Positions 1 to 8,978 of a DNA stretch of 64,000 nt are shown here, piece by piece (positions within the stretch are counted from its first letter, which is position 1; every line of letters begins with the position of its first letter). Made by a program: the position numbers and the translations under genes. The stretch is taken from contig NZ_CP010849.1 of the NCBI RefSeq assembly GCF_000931445.1, forward strand, positions 7,006,001-7,070,000, in the 5' to 3' direction. The notes under the pieces are model-generated. The model was not told the DNA's origin and searched no databases. It saw only the letters and a list, made by a program, of their open reading frames with translations. Origin of the DNA: Streptomyces cyaneogriseus subsp. noncyanogenus. GTDB lineage: Bacteria; Actinomycetota; Actinomycetes; Streptomycetales; Streptomycetaceae.

Positions 1-17
1 GCCGTTAGGGTGGCCCG

Positions 18-836
18 GTGACCGACGCGAGCAGGGACAGAATGAACCGCTTCCGGGCCGAGGCGGCATCCCGGGGGCTGCCCCTGGAGGAGGTGGAGGA
101 ATGGGTACGTGTCGCCCGTCCGGCGGTGTACCTGGCGGAGGGCGGTGACGGCCCCCTCGTGGCCCGGGTCGGCGGAGAGCCCATGCTGCCGCACGGCGTG
201 CCGAGGCCGTCCGTTCCCCTCGTGGCCTGCGTCGACCTCGCTGCTCTCCCTCCGGGCGTCACCGGCCTCCCGCTCCCCGCCGACGGTCACCTGCTCCTCT
301 TCTCCGGCACCGATGTGCTCGCCGAGGGGCAGGTGTCCGACGCGGTGCTGTACGTTCCCGCCGGCACGCCGACAACCCCGAGCCTCCTCGCACACACCTG
401 GCGCGAGCCGTACCGGCCGCGTGAGCTCCGCACGGTCTGGCACCAGCCGAGCGCGCAGATGCCGGAGAGCTTCGCCCTCGACAGATGGGGCGACTTCCCC
501 GAGGACGAGCAGTTCGAACTCGCCGACGAACTCGCCGACGCCTGGGCGCACGTGGGCGGCTACCGCCCTTCCTGGACCCTGCAGATCGGCGGTCACCCGG
601 TCTCGCCCCAGAACGACCCCGTCCACTACGCCCGTGGCCCCGAGGAGGCCAACCCCTGCGAGTTGGGCGGTACGGCCCACGCGGAGGGCGCCGACGACTG
701 GGCTCTCCTGGCCACCTGGAGGTGCGGCGACGACGTCACGGAACTGGACTCCGGCGTGGCCCATTGGGTGATCCGCCGCCAGGACGTGGCGGCCCGGCGC
801 TTCGACCGGGTCCATCGCTACGTCGAGATGGCCTGA
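18..836 (+). CDS. DUF1963 (YwqG-like) protein
   Basis: The 272-residue product matches the DUF1963/YwqG family by its general pattern: a GGEPMLPHGVPRP segment near residue 52, LLLFSGTD in the middle, a QIGGHPVSPQND segment near residue 190, and a closing WVIRRQDVAARRF stretch. The family has no settled biochemical role; members are soluble cytosolic proteins often found beside stress or immunity genes. I see no signal peptide or membrane segment. The GTG at 18 has only a weak upstream TTAGGG; an in-frame ATG at 42 behind CAGGGACAG is an alternative start. The gene stands alone in this window, and its upstream context is cut off by the window edge. Confidence 0.75.
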   Translation: MTDASRDRMNRFRAEAASRGLPLEEVEEWVRVARPAVYLAEGGDGPLVARVGGEPMLPHGVPRPSVPLVACVDLAALPPGVTGLPLPADGHLLLFSGTDVLAEGQVSDAVLYVPAGTPTTPSLLAHTWREPYRPRELRTVWHQPSAQMPESFALDRWGDFPEDEQFELADELADAWAHVGGYRPSWTLQIGGHPVSPQNDPVHYARGPEEANPCELGGTAHAEGADDWALLATWRCGDDVTELDSGVAHWVIRRQDVAARRFDRVHRYVEMA

Positions 837-866
837 CCGCGCGGGGCGGGGCGGGGCGGCTGCGCA

Positions 867-1221
867 TCACCTCCGTCGACCCGCGGCACAGAAGACCGTG
901 GCCGGGGGTCTCGCGCCGGCAACACGAGGGCCCACGTCCTCGAGGTCCGTCTCACCGGCATCCAGCACATCGACGCCGACGGGGCGAGCCGGGTTTTCAC
1001 CGTCGTCGATGTCCCGCAGTGAGTCCTGCAGCAGCCGTCCCAGGGCCCAGCCGGTCGCGCGCTGCGCGGTCCAGGCCGAGGACATCGGTGGGCAGGCCGA
1101 ACCGGCGCTGCACGATGCGCAGGGTGTCGCCCTTCGCCACGATGTCGCCCCATCTGCTGTCCAGGGCGTGCCACAGATCGAATCCTGGGGCGCCGGCGAG
1201 TGGCTCGGGACCGATGGCCAT
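867..1221 (-). pseudogene. Frameshifted small gene, function unknown
   Basis: Two reading frames on the minus strand together look like one protein. From 1221 down to about 1070 the frame reads as a plausible coding segment ending RRFGLPTDVLGLD. The next plausible segment (ATGWALGRLLQDSLRDIDDG, then VGVDVLDAGETDLEDV) lies in a different frame down to the stop at 867. A single-base indel near 1060-1075 would join them into one product of about 117 residues. The order of the acidic and hydrophobic segments is coding-like and unlike the arginine/proline-rich shadow frames around it. I do not recognise the family. The frameshift could be real decay or a 454 homopolymer error, since this assembly carries 454 linker sequence elsewhere. 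Confidence 0.4.
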
Positions 1222-1242
1222 CCACGGCTCGCGCTGACGGCG

Positions 1243-1280
1243 ACGCCGCCCCTCCCGGTGGACACGGGGAGAGGCGGCGT
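1243..1280 (-). terminator. GC-rich hairpin, terminator-like
   Basis: ACGCCGCCCCTCCC at 1243-1256 pairs with GGGGAGAGGCGGCGT at 1266-1280 with one mismatch, around a loop of about nine bases. It lies in the otherwise empty stretch between 1222 and 1530, downstream of the minus-strand gene ending at 1531. No T-tract follows, which is usual for actinomycete hairpins. Nothing else was seen in this gap. Confidence 0.4.
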
Positions 1281-1530
1281 GGGCGAGGAGCGGCCCGGGT
1301 CAGGTCCGGGGCAGCCTCTTCGCCGGCGTGGCGAGCGGGGAGCGCAGTCGGTCCCGGGGCGGGCGGCGGGCGGTGCGTCGACAGCGGCGGACCGGCAGAG
1401 CGCGTCGTCGACGGCTCCGGCCCGGCTCGTGCCGAACGGGACCGCACGAACACCCCGGACGCCCCCCGGGCCGCTCCTCTTCGAGGTGGTTGGCCAGGCC
1501 GCCGGGGAAGCCCGCGGCGCCGCGCGCCGG

Positions 1531-3057
1531 CTACCGGCCGCTGCGGGGCGCCGTGCTCGACGCTTCGACCGTGTCCACCACCAGCCAGTGCTCCGAGCGG
1601 TAGTGGACTTCGTCACCCGCGTAGCCGAGCACGTAGTGGACGTCCCCGGCCCGGTCCGGCAGGACGTCCTCCAGGACGAACGTTCCGTCCTCGGCGACCG
1701 GGACCGGCGGCAGGTCGGTGACCTCCAGGCCGTTCAGTCGCTGCACCGTGATCCGCGGCGCCTGGGTGGGTGCCAGTCCGTCCAGGTCCAGTCGTCCGGT
1801 CACCCTGAACGGCTCCCCGGCGACGGCCGGGCCGTGCGTCACGTCCACGAAGCGCGACGGGGCCAGGGCCTCCCGGGTCTGGATCGTGTGCAGCCAGAAC
1901 TTGGTGCCCTCCGGGTCGGAGGTCACGACGAAGAGCTGTTGTCCGTCCCCGGAGAACTCCATGCCCCGCGGGACGACGCGGTGGCCCGCGGCCTCGTCCT
2001 CGAAGCTGATGCGCAGCGGCTCCCGCTCGACCGACGGGTCGGCGAACGCCAGGGTCAGGTCGGCGGTATCGCCCGAGGCCGCGCCGCCCTGCGCGAACCA
2101 CTTGCCGTCGGGACTGAAGGCGACGGCCGTGGGCGCCACGCCCTCCGGCAGCGGTGCGTAGCGGTTCTCAAGGAAGCGGGCGTCCTGGCCGCCCAGCAGC
2201 ACGGTCCCCCGGAACCCGTCGGCCACCGCGAGGACGGAGCCGTCCGCGGAGAAGTCGGCGTCCCGGAAGTCCATGCCCCGGTCCGTGCCGTCCTCGGTGA
2301 ACCGGCGCTCGCCCAGGAACTCCAGCGGATTCCCGTCCGTCCCGTCCGTCACCCGGTAGATCCCCAGGTCGGGGTCGTCGGTCGGGGACCAGCGCTCCGC
2401 AGCGGTCACCAGCAGACCTCCGGGCCCTCCCTCGAGATGGATCGGGGTGTACGAGTACATGACCTCCCGGGCCTGGCCGCCCCCGGCCGTCGCGGCGACG
2501 CCGACCGCGCTCAGCGCGTCGGTGCAGCCTTCGGACGACGTGGCCGGCCGGCTGGTGAAGAACAGCCGCCCGCCGGTGTGCACCAGCTCCCGCCCACAGC
2601 CGTCGGCCGGCGCCGGAATCGGGTCCAGGGGATACAAGGACCCGCTCTCGTGGGAGTAGTTCGCGATGTGGTCCGACTGCCCGGCATAGACCTTCGAGCC
2701 GTCCGGCTCCACCGCGACGCCGGACAGGGGGGCGGCCGTGTGGGCGCTGGCGACGGCGGGCCCGGCGCCCCCGTACAGCACGCCGACCAGCTCGCCGTCC
2801 CGCGACCCGTCCGGATGGATCCGGTCCCCGGCGATCCACACGCGCTTGCCGATGTCGTCCACCGTCATCTGGGTGAACGACGCGGCCGACAGCTCCATGC
2901 CCGGGCCCGACGGCACCACGGCCGCCGCGGCGGTGTCCGGGGCCGCGGACGCGGTACCGGGGGCCGCCATCAGCGCCGATCCGGCCAGCGCGCCCGCCAG
3001 CAGCACCGTCGTCAGCCTGCTGCCTCTTCCTGATGCGTCTCTCAACGCTGATCCCAC
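1531..3057 (-). CDS. Secreted beta-propeller-like protein
   Basis: The product is exported. A basic patch is followed by the hydrophobic TTVLLAGALAGSALMAAP segment and an Ala-rich cleavage region (TASAAPDTAAA). The mature part carries repeated propeller-like strands such as SGVAVEPDGSKVYAG, SADGSVLAVADG, VAFSPDGKWFAQ and MEFSGDGQQLFVV, which fit a WD40/TolB-like fold. The C-terminal 110 residues look like an Ig-like domain (FRVTGRLDLDG, FVLEDVLPDRAGDVHYVLGYAGD). The similar Streptomyces proteins I know of have no defined function; extracellular binding is likely. No ATG fits the signal peptide. I chose the GTG at 3057; a TTG at 3045 behind GGGGTGGGA is equally possible. The gene stands alone. 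Confidence 0.7.
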   Translation of the reverse strand: MGSALRDASGRGSRLTTVLLAGALAGSALMAAPGTASAAPDTAAAAVVPSGPGMELSAASFTQMTVDDIGKRVWIAGDRIHPDGSRDGELVGVLYGGAGPAVASAHTAAPLSGVAVEPDGSKVYAGQSDHIANYSHESGSLYPLDPIPAPADGCGRELVHTGGRLFFTSRPATSSEGCTDALSAVGVAATAGGGQAREVMYSYTPIHLEGGPGGLLVTAAERWSPTDDPDLGIYRVTDGTDGNPLEFLGERRFTEDGTDRGMDFRDADFSADGSVLAVADGFRGTVLLGGQDARFLENRYAPLPEGVAPTAVAFSPDGKWFAQGGAASGDTADLTLAFADPSVEREPLRISFEDEAAGHRVVPRGMEFSGDGQQLFVVTSDPEGTKFWLHTIQTREALAPSRFVDVTHGPAVAGEPFRVTGRLDLDGLAPTQAPRITVQRLNGLEVTDLPPVPVAEDGTFVLEDVLPDRAGDVHYVLGYAGDEVHYRSEHWLVVDTVEASSTAPRSGR

Positions 3058-3257
3058 CCCTGATGTCGGCGCGCCACCGCGGATCGGGCGGCGCTCGTGT
3101 GGACATGAAAGCGCCAACAACCGGTCGAGACGAATCATTTGCTGTCATCGTCGTGTCGCAGTGGCGCTCGAGGAGTGCGCCTCCTGCGGTCCGTCGCCGA
3201 CTGTCCCCATGCGCCTTTTCCGCCTCGCCCGGCAGGCTGACCACGGGGGTGGGAGGC

Positions 3258-4223
3258 TTACTTGGATTCGACTCGTCCTACCGGGTCGGGGCCGGTCGTC
3301 AGTGCCTCGCATGCGTTCGGCCACGTGGGGGCGCCGGGGTGGAGCTGGGTGCTGAGGTAGGCCGCGGTGAGCCGGGCGAGGGCGGCGACTCGCCCGGGGT
3401 TCTCGTCCGTGGTCTCGGCGGCGTCGTATCCGGCGATCCCGCCAAGTCCGTGCTCCGCGTCGAACAGGGTGAGCAGGGTCTTGGGGCCAGGGGCGAGGGT
3501 GTAGGGGTCGGCGTGCCAGCCCGGCCCCATGTCTGTGAAGTGCCGGGAATCGTCCTTGTCGCCGGCGACGACCAGCGCGGGCGCGGTCATGGTGGAGAAG
3601 TCGACGGCCCCGATGATCGGCCACTGCTCGGCCATGGGCCCGTTGAGGACTTCGCCGCCTCTGCCGGGCGCGGCGAGCAGCACGCCTGTCCTGATCCGGG
3701 GATCGACGAGGTCCACCACGCTGCCGGTGTCGGGGTCGTTGAGCCCGGCGCCCAGCAGGAGGGCGGCGGTGAAGCCGCCGAGCGAGTGTCCGACGACGGC
3801 GACCTTGGTGGGGTCGATCCGCCCCGCGAGCTGCGGCACGGTGCGCTCTATCGCGTCGAGCCGATCGAGGATGTGGGTCATGTCCTCGGCGCGGGAGCGC
3901 CAGAAGTCGGGTGCGCCGGGTGCGTCGGAGACCAGATGGCTCAGTGTCCGGGAGGTGAGGTGGGTGGGCTGAACGACGGCGAATCCGTGAGCGGCCCAGA
4001 AGTTGGCGAGCGGCGCGTAGCCGTTGAGCGAGGAGAGGTTGTTCGAGGGGCCGTGGCCGTGGGAGAGGAGGATGACGGGGAGGCCGGTTCCGGTCGCGGG
4101 TGCGGAGACGCGCACCTGGAGGTCCACGGGACGTCCGGGCACGGAGAGGACCACGGGGCTGAAGGACAGGACCGGGACGGGCGCGCCCGAGGCGTCGGTG
4201 CTGGTGGCGGTGGGTGTGCTCAC
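3258..4223 (-). CDS. Alpha/beta-hydrolase (chlorophyllase/PAF-hydrolase-like)
   Basis: This is an alpha/beta-hydrolase of about 321 residues. The nucleophile elbow is GHSLGG (in KVAVVGHSLGGFTAA). The oxyanion-side segment is ILLSHGHGPSNN, the likely acid is in VVAGDKDDSRHF, and the likely catalytic His is in DAEHGLGG. The order fits the chlorophyllase/platelet-activating-factor-acetylhydrolase-like group acting on esters. There is no clear signal peptide, so it is probably cytosolic. The GTG at 4223 is chosen because AAGGGA lies nine bases upstream; an ATG at 4250 would give nine more residues. It is divergent from the TetR gene at 4391, with a palindromic operator between, so it is probably that regulator's target. 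The substrate is not deducible. Confidence 0.8.
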   Translation of the reverse strand: MSTPTATSTDASGAPVPVLSFSPVVLSVPGRPVDLQVRVSAPATGTGLPVILLSHGHGPSNNLSSLNGYAPLANFWAAHGFAVVQPTHLTSRTLSHLVSDAPGAPDFWRSRAEDMTHILDRLDAIERTVPQLAGRIDPTKVAVVGHSLGGFTAALLLGAGLNDPDTGSVVDLVDPRIRTGVLLAAPGRGGEVLNGPMAEQWPIIGAVDFSTMTAPALVVAGDKDDSRHFTDMGPGWHADPYTLAPGPKTLLTLFDAEHGLGGIAGYDAAETTDENPGRVAALARLTAAYLSTQLHPGAPTWPNACEALTTGPDPVGRVESK

Positions 4224-4320
4224 GATGTGGGTTCCCTTTCGGTGGCACATGCCGCCTGCGGTCTCCTGCGGCCGGTGACGGACATGACGGTCAGGAGCGG
4301 CCCGTTTCGGCTAACCTGAA

Positions 4321-4362
4321 ACGGAACACTGCTCCATTTAGTATTCGGAGCGATGCTCCGTT
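4321..4362. promoter_or_regulatory. Probable TetR operator between divergent genes
   Basis: Two related inverted repeats lie between the hydrolase and the TetR gene: GGAACACTGCTCC at 4323-4335 and the perfect CGGAGCGATGCTCCG (six-base arms, three-base centre) at 4346-4360. Their spacing of about two helical turns suits two repressor dimers. The local sequence is less GC-rich than its surroundings, as expected for a promoter. Binding by the adjacent TetR protein is inferred. Confidence 0.6.
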
Positions 4363-4390
4363 TTGTCAATCGGTGTGGAAGGAATACGTG

Positions 4391-4987
4391 ATGGCCACCG
4401 AGAGCCCGGCAGGGAATTCGCCGTCCCGAGGCAAGCGGGCCGACGCCCGGCGCAACCGGCAGACGGTGCTCGCCGCCGCCGCCGAGGTGTTCGTCACCTC
4501 CGGCGTCGACGCGCCGATCCGCCAGATCGCGGCACGGGCGGGCGTCGGGATGGCCACGATCTACCGCCACTTCCCGACCCGGGCGGATCTCGTCACAGCC
4601 GTCTACCACCACCAGATCGAGGCGTGCGCCGAGGCCGGCCCGGACCTGCTGGCCAGTGCCGGCTCCCCACTCGAAGCACTGCGCCAGTGGATCGACCTCT
4701 TCGTCGACTTCCTGGTCACCAAGCACGGACTCGCCGACGCCCTGCAGTCCGACAACGACCGCTTCGCCGCGCTGCACGCCTACTTCCTCGACCGCCTGCT
4801 GCCCGTCTGCGCCCAACTGCTTGACGCTGCGGTCGAGACCGGCGACATCAGGCCCGGCACGCAGCCGTACGAGCTGATGCGCGGCATCGGCAACCTCTGT
4901 ATCGGACGCGACAACGACCCCCGCTACGACCCCCGACGCCTGATCGCTCTCCTCCTCCAGGGACTCCAGCGACCTCATACGTCCTGA
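4391..4987 (+). CDS. TetR-family transcriptional regulator
   Basis: A 198-residue TetR-type repressor. The N-terminal helix-turn-helix reads IRQIAARAGVGMATIYRHFP (about residues 39-58), with the usual preceding ADARRNRQTVLAAAAEVF helix. The rest is a helical ligand-binding domain (LRQWIDLFVDFLVTKHG) ending in a long C-terminal helix. The ATG at 4391 is the first codon that gives a normal N-terminus. It is divergent from the hydrolase gene with paired palindromes between, so it most likely represses itself and the hydrolase. The inducer is unknown. Confidence 0.9.
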   Translation: MATESPAGNSPSRGKRADARRNRQTVLAAAAEVFVTSGVDAPIRQIAARAGVGMATIYRHFPTRADLVTAVYHHQIEACAEAGPDLLASAGSPLEALRQWIDLFVDFLVTKHGLADALQSDNDRFAALHAYFLDRLLPVCAQLLDAAVETGDIRPGTQPYELMRGIGNLCIGRDNDPRYDPRRLIALLLQGLQRPHTS

Positions 4988-5574
4988 TGCCGGCGAGCGG
5001 CATCGCGACCTGGCCCCTCCGCGACTTCCACACGAGCTGAGCGGGCGCCTCTCAACAGCCGGAGACGCCGGCAGGCAGCAGCACCCCTGAGCTGGTGCTG
5101 TCGTTTCTCATGAACATCGAACACGACATCACAAGGACGCCGCTCACCATCGTGAACACCCGCTGCCGTGACTCGTGAACAAAGCCAGTGGGCGGTAGCC
5201 AGGGCAGGACTCGGGGTCGGCTCAGTGCCGTGGCCCCCGGGGAGAGCAGTCCCGGGGGTGTGTCGGTTTCACCGGGGGCGCGACCTCGTCGATCTGGCAG
5301 TGGTTTCGCCGCTCGGACGGGCCGGCCTCTCGCAGTCCGGCGGGCGGGCCCGGCGGTCGGGCCGTTCGGCGGCTGCGGCCGGCCGGGCGCGGACCTGGCA
5401 CCGGACATCCCTCCCTGGACCATCAAGATCCATTGTCAGGGTGTCCACTCCAAAGGATCATCCTCGCAGGACCTCGTCGCCGTCCGTCAGGTGCCGAAGA
5501 GGTCCGACGGCGGTTGCGCAGGGAAGGCGCCGGCCCCGGAGCGGCTGGCGCCGCTCCGGGGCTGGTGGAAGGTG
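4988..5574. other. Gap with no convincing gene
   Basis: No frame on either strand has coding character apart from shadow-type Arg/Pro/Gly-rich frames. The stretch is somewhat less GC-biased around 5090-5170. The only clear structure is the hairpin at 5533-5562. Confidence 0.5.
5533..5562 (-). terminator. Strong hairpin after the DUF11-repeat gene
   Basis: GCCCCGGAGCGGC (5533-5545) pairs perfectly with GCCGCTCCGGGGC (5550-5562) across a four-base loop. It starts 13 bases beyond the stop of the minus-strand gene at 5575, the position expected for an intrinsic terminator. Confidence 0.75.
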
Positions 5575-7674
5575 TCAGTCAGCGATCTTCACGTACGTCA
5601 GGTAGGAGCGGTCGCCCTGGAAGGCGGAGGCTTCGAGTGTGGCGTCGTCCAGGCCGTTGCCGGGTCCGCCGCCGTGGAGGACGGCCTGCACGCGAACCGT
5701 TTTGGATCCCTGGGCCTCGGACACGGTGACCAGCCCGGTCAGGGGTGTGGGGCCGTGCGTGCAGTGCTGGAAGCGGGTGTCGCTCGCCGCGCGGAACTGG
5801 TGCTGCGCCGACTGGCGGGGGCCAAGCTCGACGGCGCCGGACTGCGCGTGGACCAGGCGGACTTCGGTCCACAGGTTCGTGCCGCCGCCGTAGTCGATGG
5901 TCGCGCAGATGTTCGTGTCGATGTCGCCGGTCACCAGGTACACGCCGGGGTGGGGGAGCGTGACCTGGAGGGTGGTGTTGGCCCAGGTGTCGTTGGCGCG
6001 TGTGGGCCTCAGGTCGACGTCGGGGACCGGGGTGGCGGCCTCTCCGCGCAGGGGTGTCAGGTAGGCGCGGACCGTGTAGTCCTGCGGGCAGTCGCCCGCT
6101 TCCGGGGGCGACACGACGACGTCGACCGACTGCCGGTTGCTGGCGATGCGAGCCGGTGCCGGTCCGGATGTGCCCACGACGCGGGTCCGCGGCACGAGCA
6201 GGCCGGCCTGGGTGCATTCCAGCGCGTTGCAGGGAGTCGGGTCGATGTCCACGTCGCCGCACGGGTCGCAGCCCCGGGGCGGGCGTTCGCCGCACGGACC
6301 GCAGCAGGAGGAGCCGCTTTCGACGCAGATGGTGACGGTGTCGGTGTTGTTGTCGGGGCGGGGGTCGGTCTCGTCGGCGCCCGCGGTGGCGGTGTTGGTG
6401 AGGGGGCCTGCCTGGGTGGCCTTGGCCCGGAGAGTGAGGGTGGCGATGGCGTCTTCGGCCAGGTCGCCGATGGTCCATCGGCCGGTTGCCGGGTCGTAGG
6501 TGCCGGTAGTGGCGGTGGCGGAGACGAAGGTGAGGTTGTCGGGCAGCGGGTCGGTGACGGTGGCGCCGGTGGCCGCATTGGGCCCGGTGTTGCGGACCGT
6601 GATGCGGTAGGTGACAGTCTGGCCGACGGTGACGGTGGTGGTGTCCGCGGACTTGACGACTCTCAGGTCGGCCGCCGCGCGCACCTGGGTGACTGCCTCG
6701 TTCGAGGTGGCCGTGAGCGGCTCGGGGGTCGGGCCGAGGCGGTTCTCGTATGTCGCCGTCGCCGTGTTGGCGACGCGCCCGCCGGCGCTCGCCTCGTCGA
6801 TCCTGACCCGGTACTCCACCGTGGTGCCCGCGGGCGAGGTATCGGTGCCGGGCAGGCTGCCCCCCTGCCCGCTGGTCGCACCGTTGCCCAGATGGAAGAC
6901 CACCCGGTTGTTCTGGGCGTCGAAGTGTGCCTGGTCGTCACCGGCCTGGTCGGTCCTGACGCCGGTGTTGGGGCCGTCGATGATGCGCAGCGAGCCGGGC
7001 ACATAGGTCGTGCCGGCCGGAACGACATCGGTCAGGACGAGGTTCTCAGCTTCACCGCCGCCCTCGTTCCTGGCGGTGATGCGGTACGTGATGACGTCCC
7101 CCACCTCCAGCGGTCCCTCGGGGATCGCGGACTTGGTGAGTACCACCAGCGGTGCCGTACCGAAGAACACCCCGTCCAGGAAGTTGCCCACACCCTGGTT
7201 GCCGCCCGCTGACGCGATGGACCGGAAGGCGAATCTGGTCGTGGTCTGGCCGGCCGGCACCGTGTAGGTGCCGGTGTAGTAGCCCCAGGCGCTGTTGCCG
7301 TCGGTGAAGCGCCGCTGCTCGACCTCCGCCCCCGGTGCACCGATGTCCAGCGCCATCGTGTCCTGACCGAGCCGGCCGCGGTGGTACAGCCGCCAGTACA
7401 GCGTCGTCCCGGGCGTGGTCGGCAGGTCCTGGTAGAGAGTCGAGACGTGGTTGGCGTTAAGCTCGGCGAACTGTGCTCCCTCGGCCGCGGGGACACCGTT
7501 GAAGCCGGAGCGCCACAGTTCGATCATGTGGTCGGGCGCTGTGGTGAGCCAGCCCGGCACACGGCGAGCTGCTTGTGTCTGGGAGGCGTCGGGGAGGATC
7601 TCGAAGTCGGTGACGGCGGGTTCCTCGAAGCTGCCGTTGACGAGCGCTACACGGAGTGGGGCAGGAGTGGTCAT
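5575..7674 (-). CDS. DUF11-repeat protein with Cys-rich linker
   Basis: A protein of about 699 residues. The first 190 residues look like a carbohydrate-binding/jelly-roll domain (LVNGSFEEPAV, LWRSGFNGVPAAEGAQFAEL, WRLYHRGR). Two DUF11/isopeptide-type beta domains follow, with the hallmarks VGDVITYRITARNEG...VLTDVVPAGTTYV and VGQTVTYRITVRNTGPN...VTDPLPDNLTFV. A short Cys-rich linker (SSCCGPCGERPP, GCDPCGD, CNALECTQAG) leads to a C-terminal beta domain. Such proteins are usually cell-surface or structural, but I see no Sec or Tat signal and no sorting motif, so export is uncertain. The ATG at 7674 is chosen because AAGGGGAAG lies just upstream. It stands alone and is followed by a strong hairpin. 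Confidence 0.75.
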   Translation of the reverse strand: MTTPAPLRVALVNGSFEEPAVTDFEILPDASQTQAARRVPGWLTTAPDHMIELWRSGFNGVPAAEGAQFAELNANHVSTLYQDLPTTPGTTLYWRLYHRGRLGQDTMALDIGAPGAEVEQRRFTDGNSAWGYYTGTYTVPAGQTTTRFAFRSIASAGGNQGVGNFLDGVFFGTAPLVVLTKSAIPEGPLEVGDVITYRITARNEGGGEAENLVLTDVVPAGTTYVPGSLRIIDGPNTGVRTDQAGDDQAHFDAQNNRVVFHLGNGATSGQGGSLPGTDTSPAGTTVEYRVRIDEASAGGRVANTATATYENRLGPTPEPLTATSNEAVTQVRAAADLRVVKSADTTTVTVGQTVTYRITVRNTGPNAATGATVTDPLPDNLTFVSATATTGTYDPATGRWTIGDLAEDAIATLTLRAKATQAGPLTNTATAGADETDPRPDNNTDTVTICVESGSSCCGPCGERPPRGCDPCGDVDIDPTPCNALECTQAGLLVPRTRVVGTSGPAPARIASNRQSVDVVVSPPEAGDCPQDYTVRAYLTPLRGEAATPVPDVDLRPTRANDTWANTTLQVTLPHPGVYLVTGDIDTNICATIDYGGGTNLWTEVRLVHAQSGAVELGPRQSAQHQFRAASDTRFQHCTHGPTPLTGLVTVSEAQGSKTVRVQAVLHGGGPGNGLDDATLEASAFQGDRSYLTYVKIAD

Positions 7675-8059
7675 CGTCTTCCCCTTGCATACCGCTGGAG
7701 CGCCCACCGGCCAGTCCCGGATTCAGGGAGGGTGGCGGTAGGCTGATAGCACTGAAGGACAACACGCATCAGCAGTTGACTGACAGTGACCGGTCGAGGG
7801 TCCCGGCCATCCCTACGAGGCAGGTTTGGAAGGCAAGTGCACGGGACACGTGACGGCCTGCTGCAACCAGGAACTCGCCGGCTCACACCACGCGCGGCAC
7901 ACAGGTGTCCGCGTGATCAATAGCCACCCCGTGAACGACCGAAAAAGGCCACCGCGCGGCCGGAACTCGCCACTCAATCGAGTGAATTAAAAGGCGTCAC
8001 TTTGACGGATGGTGGTGGCCGCGCAGCCGGTAGCTATGGGTTGTCCCGTGATCGATCCC

Positions 8060-8255
8060 TTGGTAGCGCAAGAAGCGAGGCCGATCCGGCGGCCGCCCAG
8101 CCCGCCTTCGACCCGCGAGGCATACAAGCGGCGCAACACCGTCGAGCGGTGCATCCACAAGCTCAAGAGTGGCGCGGTCTGGCCACTCGATACGGCAAGA
8201 CCGCCACCATCTACCTGTCGGACCCCACGTCGCCGCCATCTTTAGCTGGTCGGCA
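8060..8255 (+). pseudogene. IS5-family transposase, C-terminal relic
   Basis: The 3' end of an IS5-type DDE transposase is recognisable but spread over three frames: REAYKRRNTVERCIHKLKS, then EWRGLATRYGKTATIYL, then GPHVAAIFSWSAR. This is the standard C-terminal signature of the family, which contains the catalytic Glu region. The rest of the element is missing, and the piece runs directly into an opposite-strand IS1380-like fragment at about 8255. Confidence 0.7.
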
Positions 8256-8614
8256 AGGCGATCCGGGGGAAGGTCGCGCAGGCCGGTGGCGCGGGCGGCC
8301 CGGATGCGGTCCCCGGCCCTCGCGCGCCGGCGGTGCCGCAGTTCGAGCGCGGCGATCGGATCGCCGGTGGTGTTGATGGCGAACGCGGTGAGCCGCAGGC
8401 CGTCGGCGTCGGTGAAGCGCAACTGTGCGCCGAGGTGCGGCCGTTCCTTGCGGACGATCAGCCGCATCCCTTTCGGCCAGCCGGTGAGGACATCGCCGGT
8501 GAGTTCGGCAACCCAGGCGCCGTCGCGGATCTCGTCGCCCGGTTCGACGGCCGGTGTCCAGACCGAGGCGGGCACCCTGAGGACGGCTTGGTGGATGGCG
8601 TCGGTGATGGTCAT
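8255..8614 (-). pseudogene. IS1380-family transposase, internal fragment
   Basis: The translated piece carries the IS1380-type core: VWTPAVEPGDEIRDGAWVAE, then GWPKGMRLIVRKERPHLGAQ and LRFTDADGLRLTAFAINT, then RIRAARATGLRDLP. The N-terminal third and the C-terminal domain are absent. The fragment is closed at its 3' side by the IS5 relic and at its 5' side by the truncated regulator at 8620-8769. It cannot encode an active enzyme. Confidence 0.75.
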
Positions 8615-8619
8615 GCCGA

Positions 8620-8769
8620 CGGAGCACTCTCCTTGCGGTGGGCCATCGTGCCGAAGCCGAGCGCTCTGTGACGGTCGGCCACCCGCTTGAGGTAGGCGGC
8701 CGCGGTCAGCCCGTGCCGGGCCATCAGCGTGGTGAACGGGTGGGTGTGCACGGCGGTAGCGGTGATCAC
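8620..8769 (-). pseudogene. Truncated N-terminus of a DNA-binding regulator
   Basis: From a GTG at 8769 the frame reads THPFTTLMARHGLTAAAYLKR, then VADRHRALGFGTMAHRKE, and then loses coding character at the IS1380 relic. This N-terminal pattern is one I associate with helix-turn-helix regulators of Streptomyces. The rest of the protein is missing. It is divergent from the kinase-like gene at 8979, so it probably once regulated that operon. Confidence 0.5.
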
Positions 8770-8978
8770 GGGCGCTCGACCTCCCCAAACCGGATCCCTT
8801 GAGTCTGAGCTGCCCGAGGGCCGGGCGGAAGAGCGCGTGCCCTGCGAGGCAACGGGGAGCAACCGGGGGCAACCCACGGCAACGCCCGGCGCCTTCATCG
8901 GGCCAAGGGCCGGGCCTCACCGTGGCAGATGCCCGCCGGAGATGAGCGGGCAGCCCACCGGATTCACGGAGGTACGTC

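Noticed and set aside
898..3033. Plus-strand 711-codon frame
   Set aside because: It overlaps the secreted propeller gene on the minus strand, and its composition is shadow-like.
5188..7212. Plus-strand 674-codon frame
   Set aside because: It lies opposite the DUF11-repeat gene, whose minus-strand domains are unmistakable.
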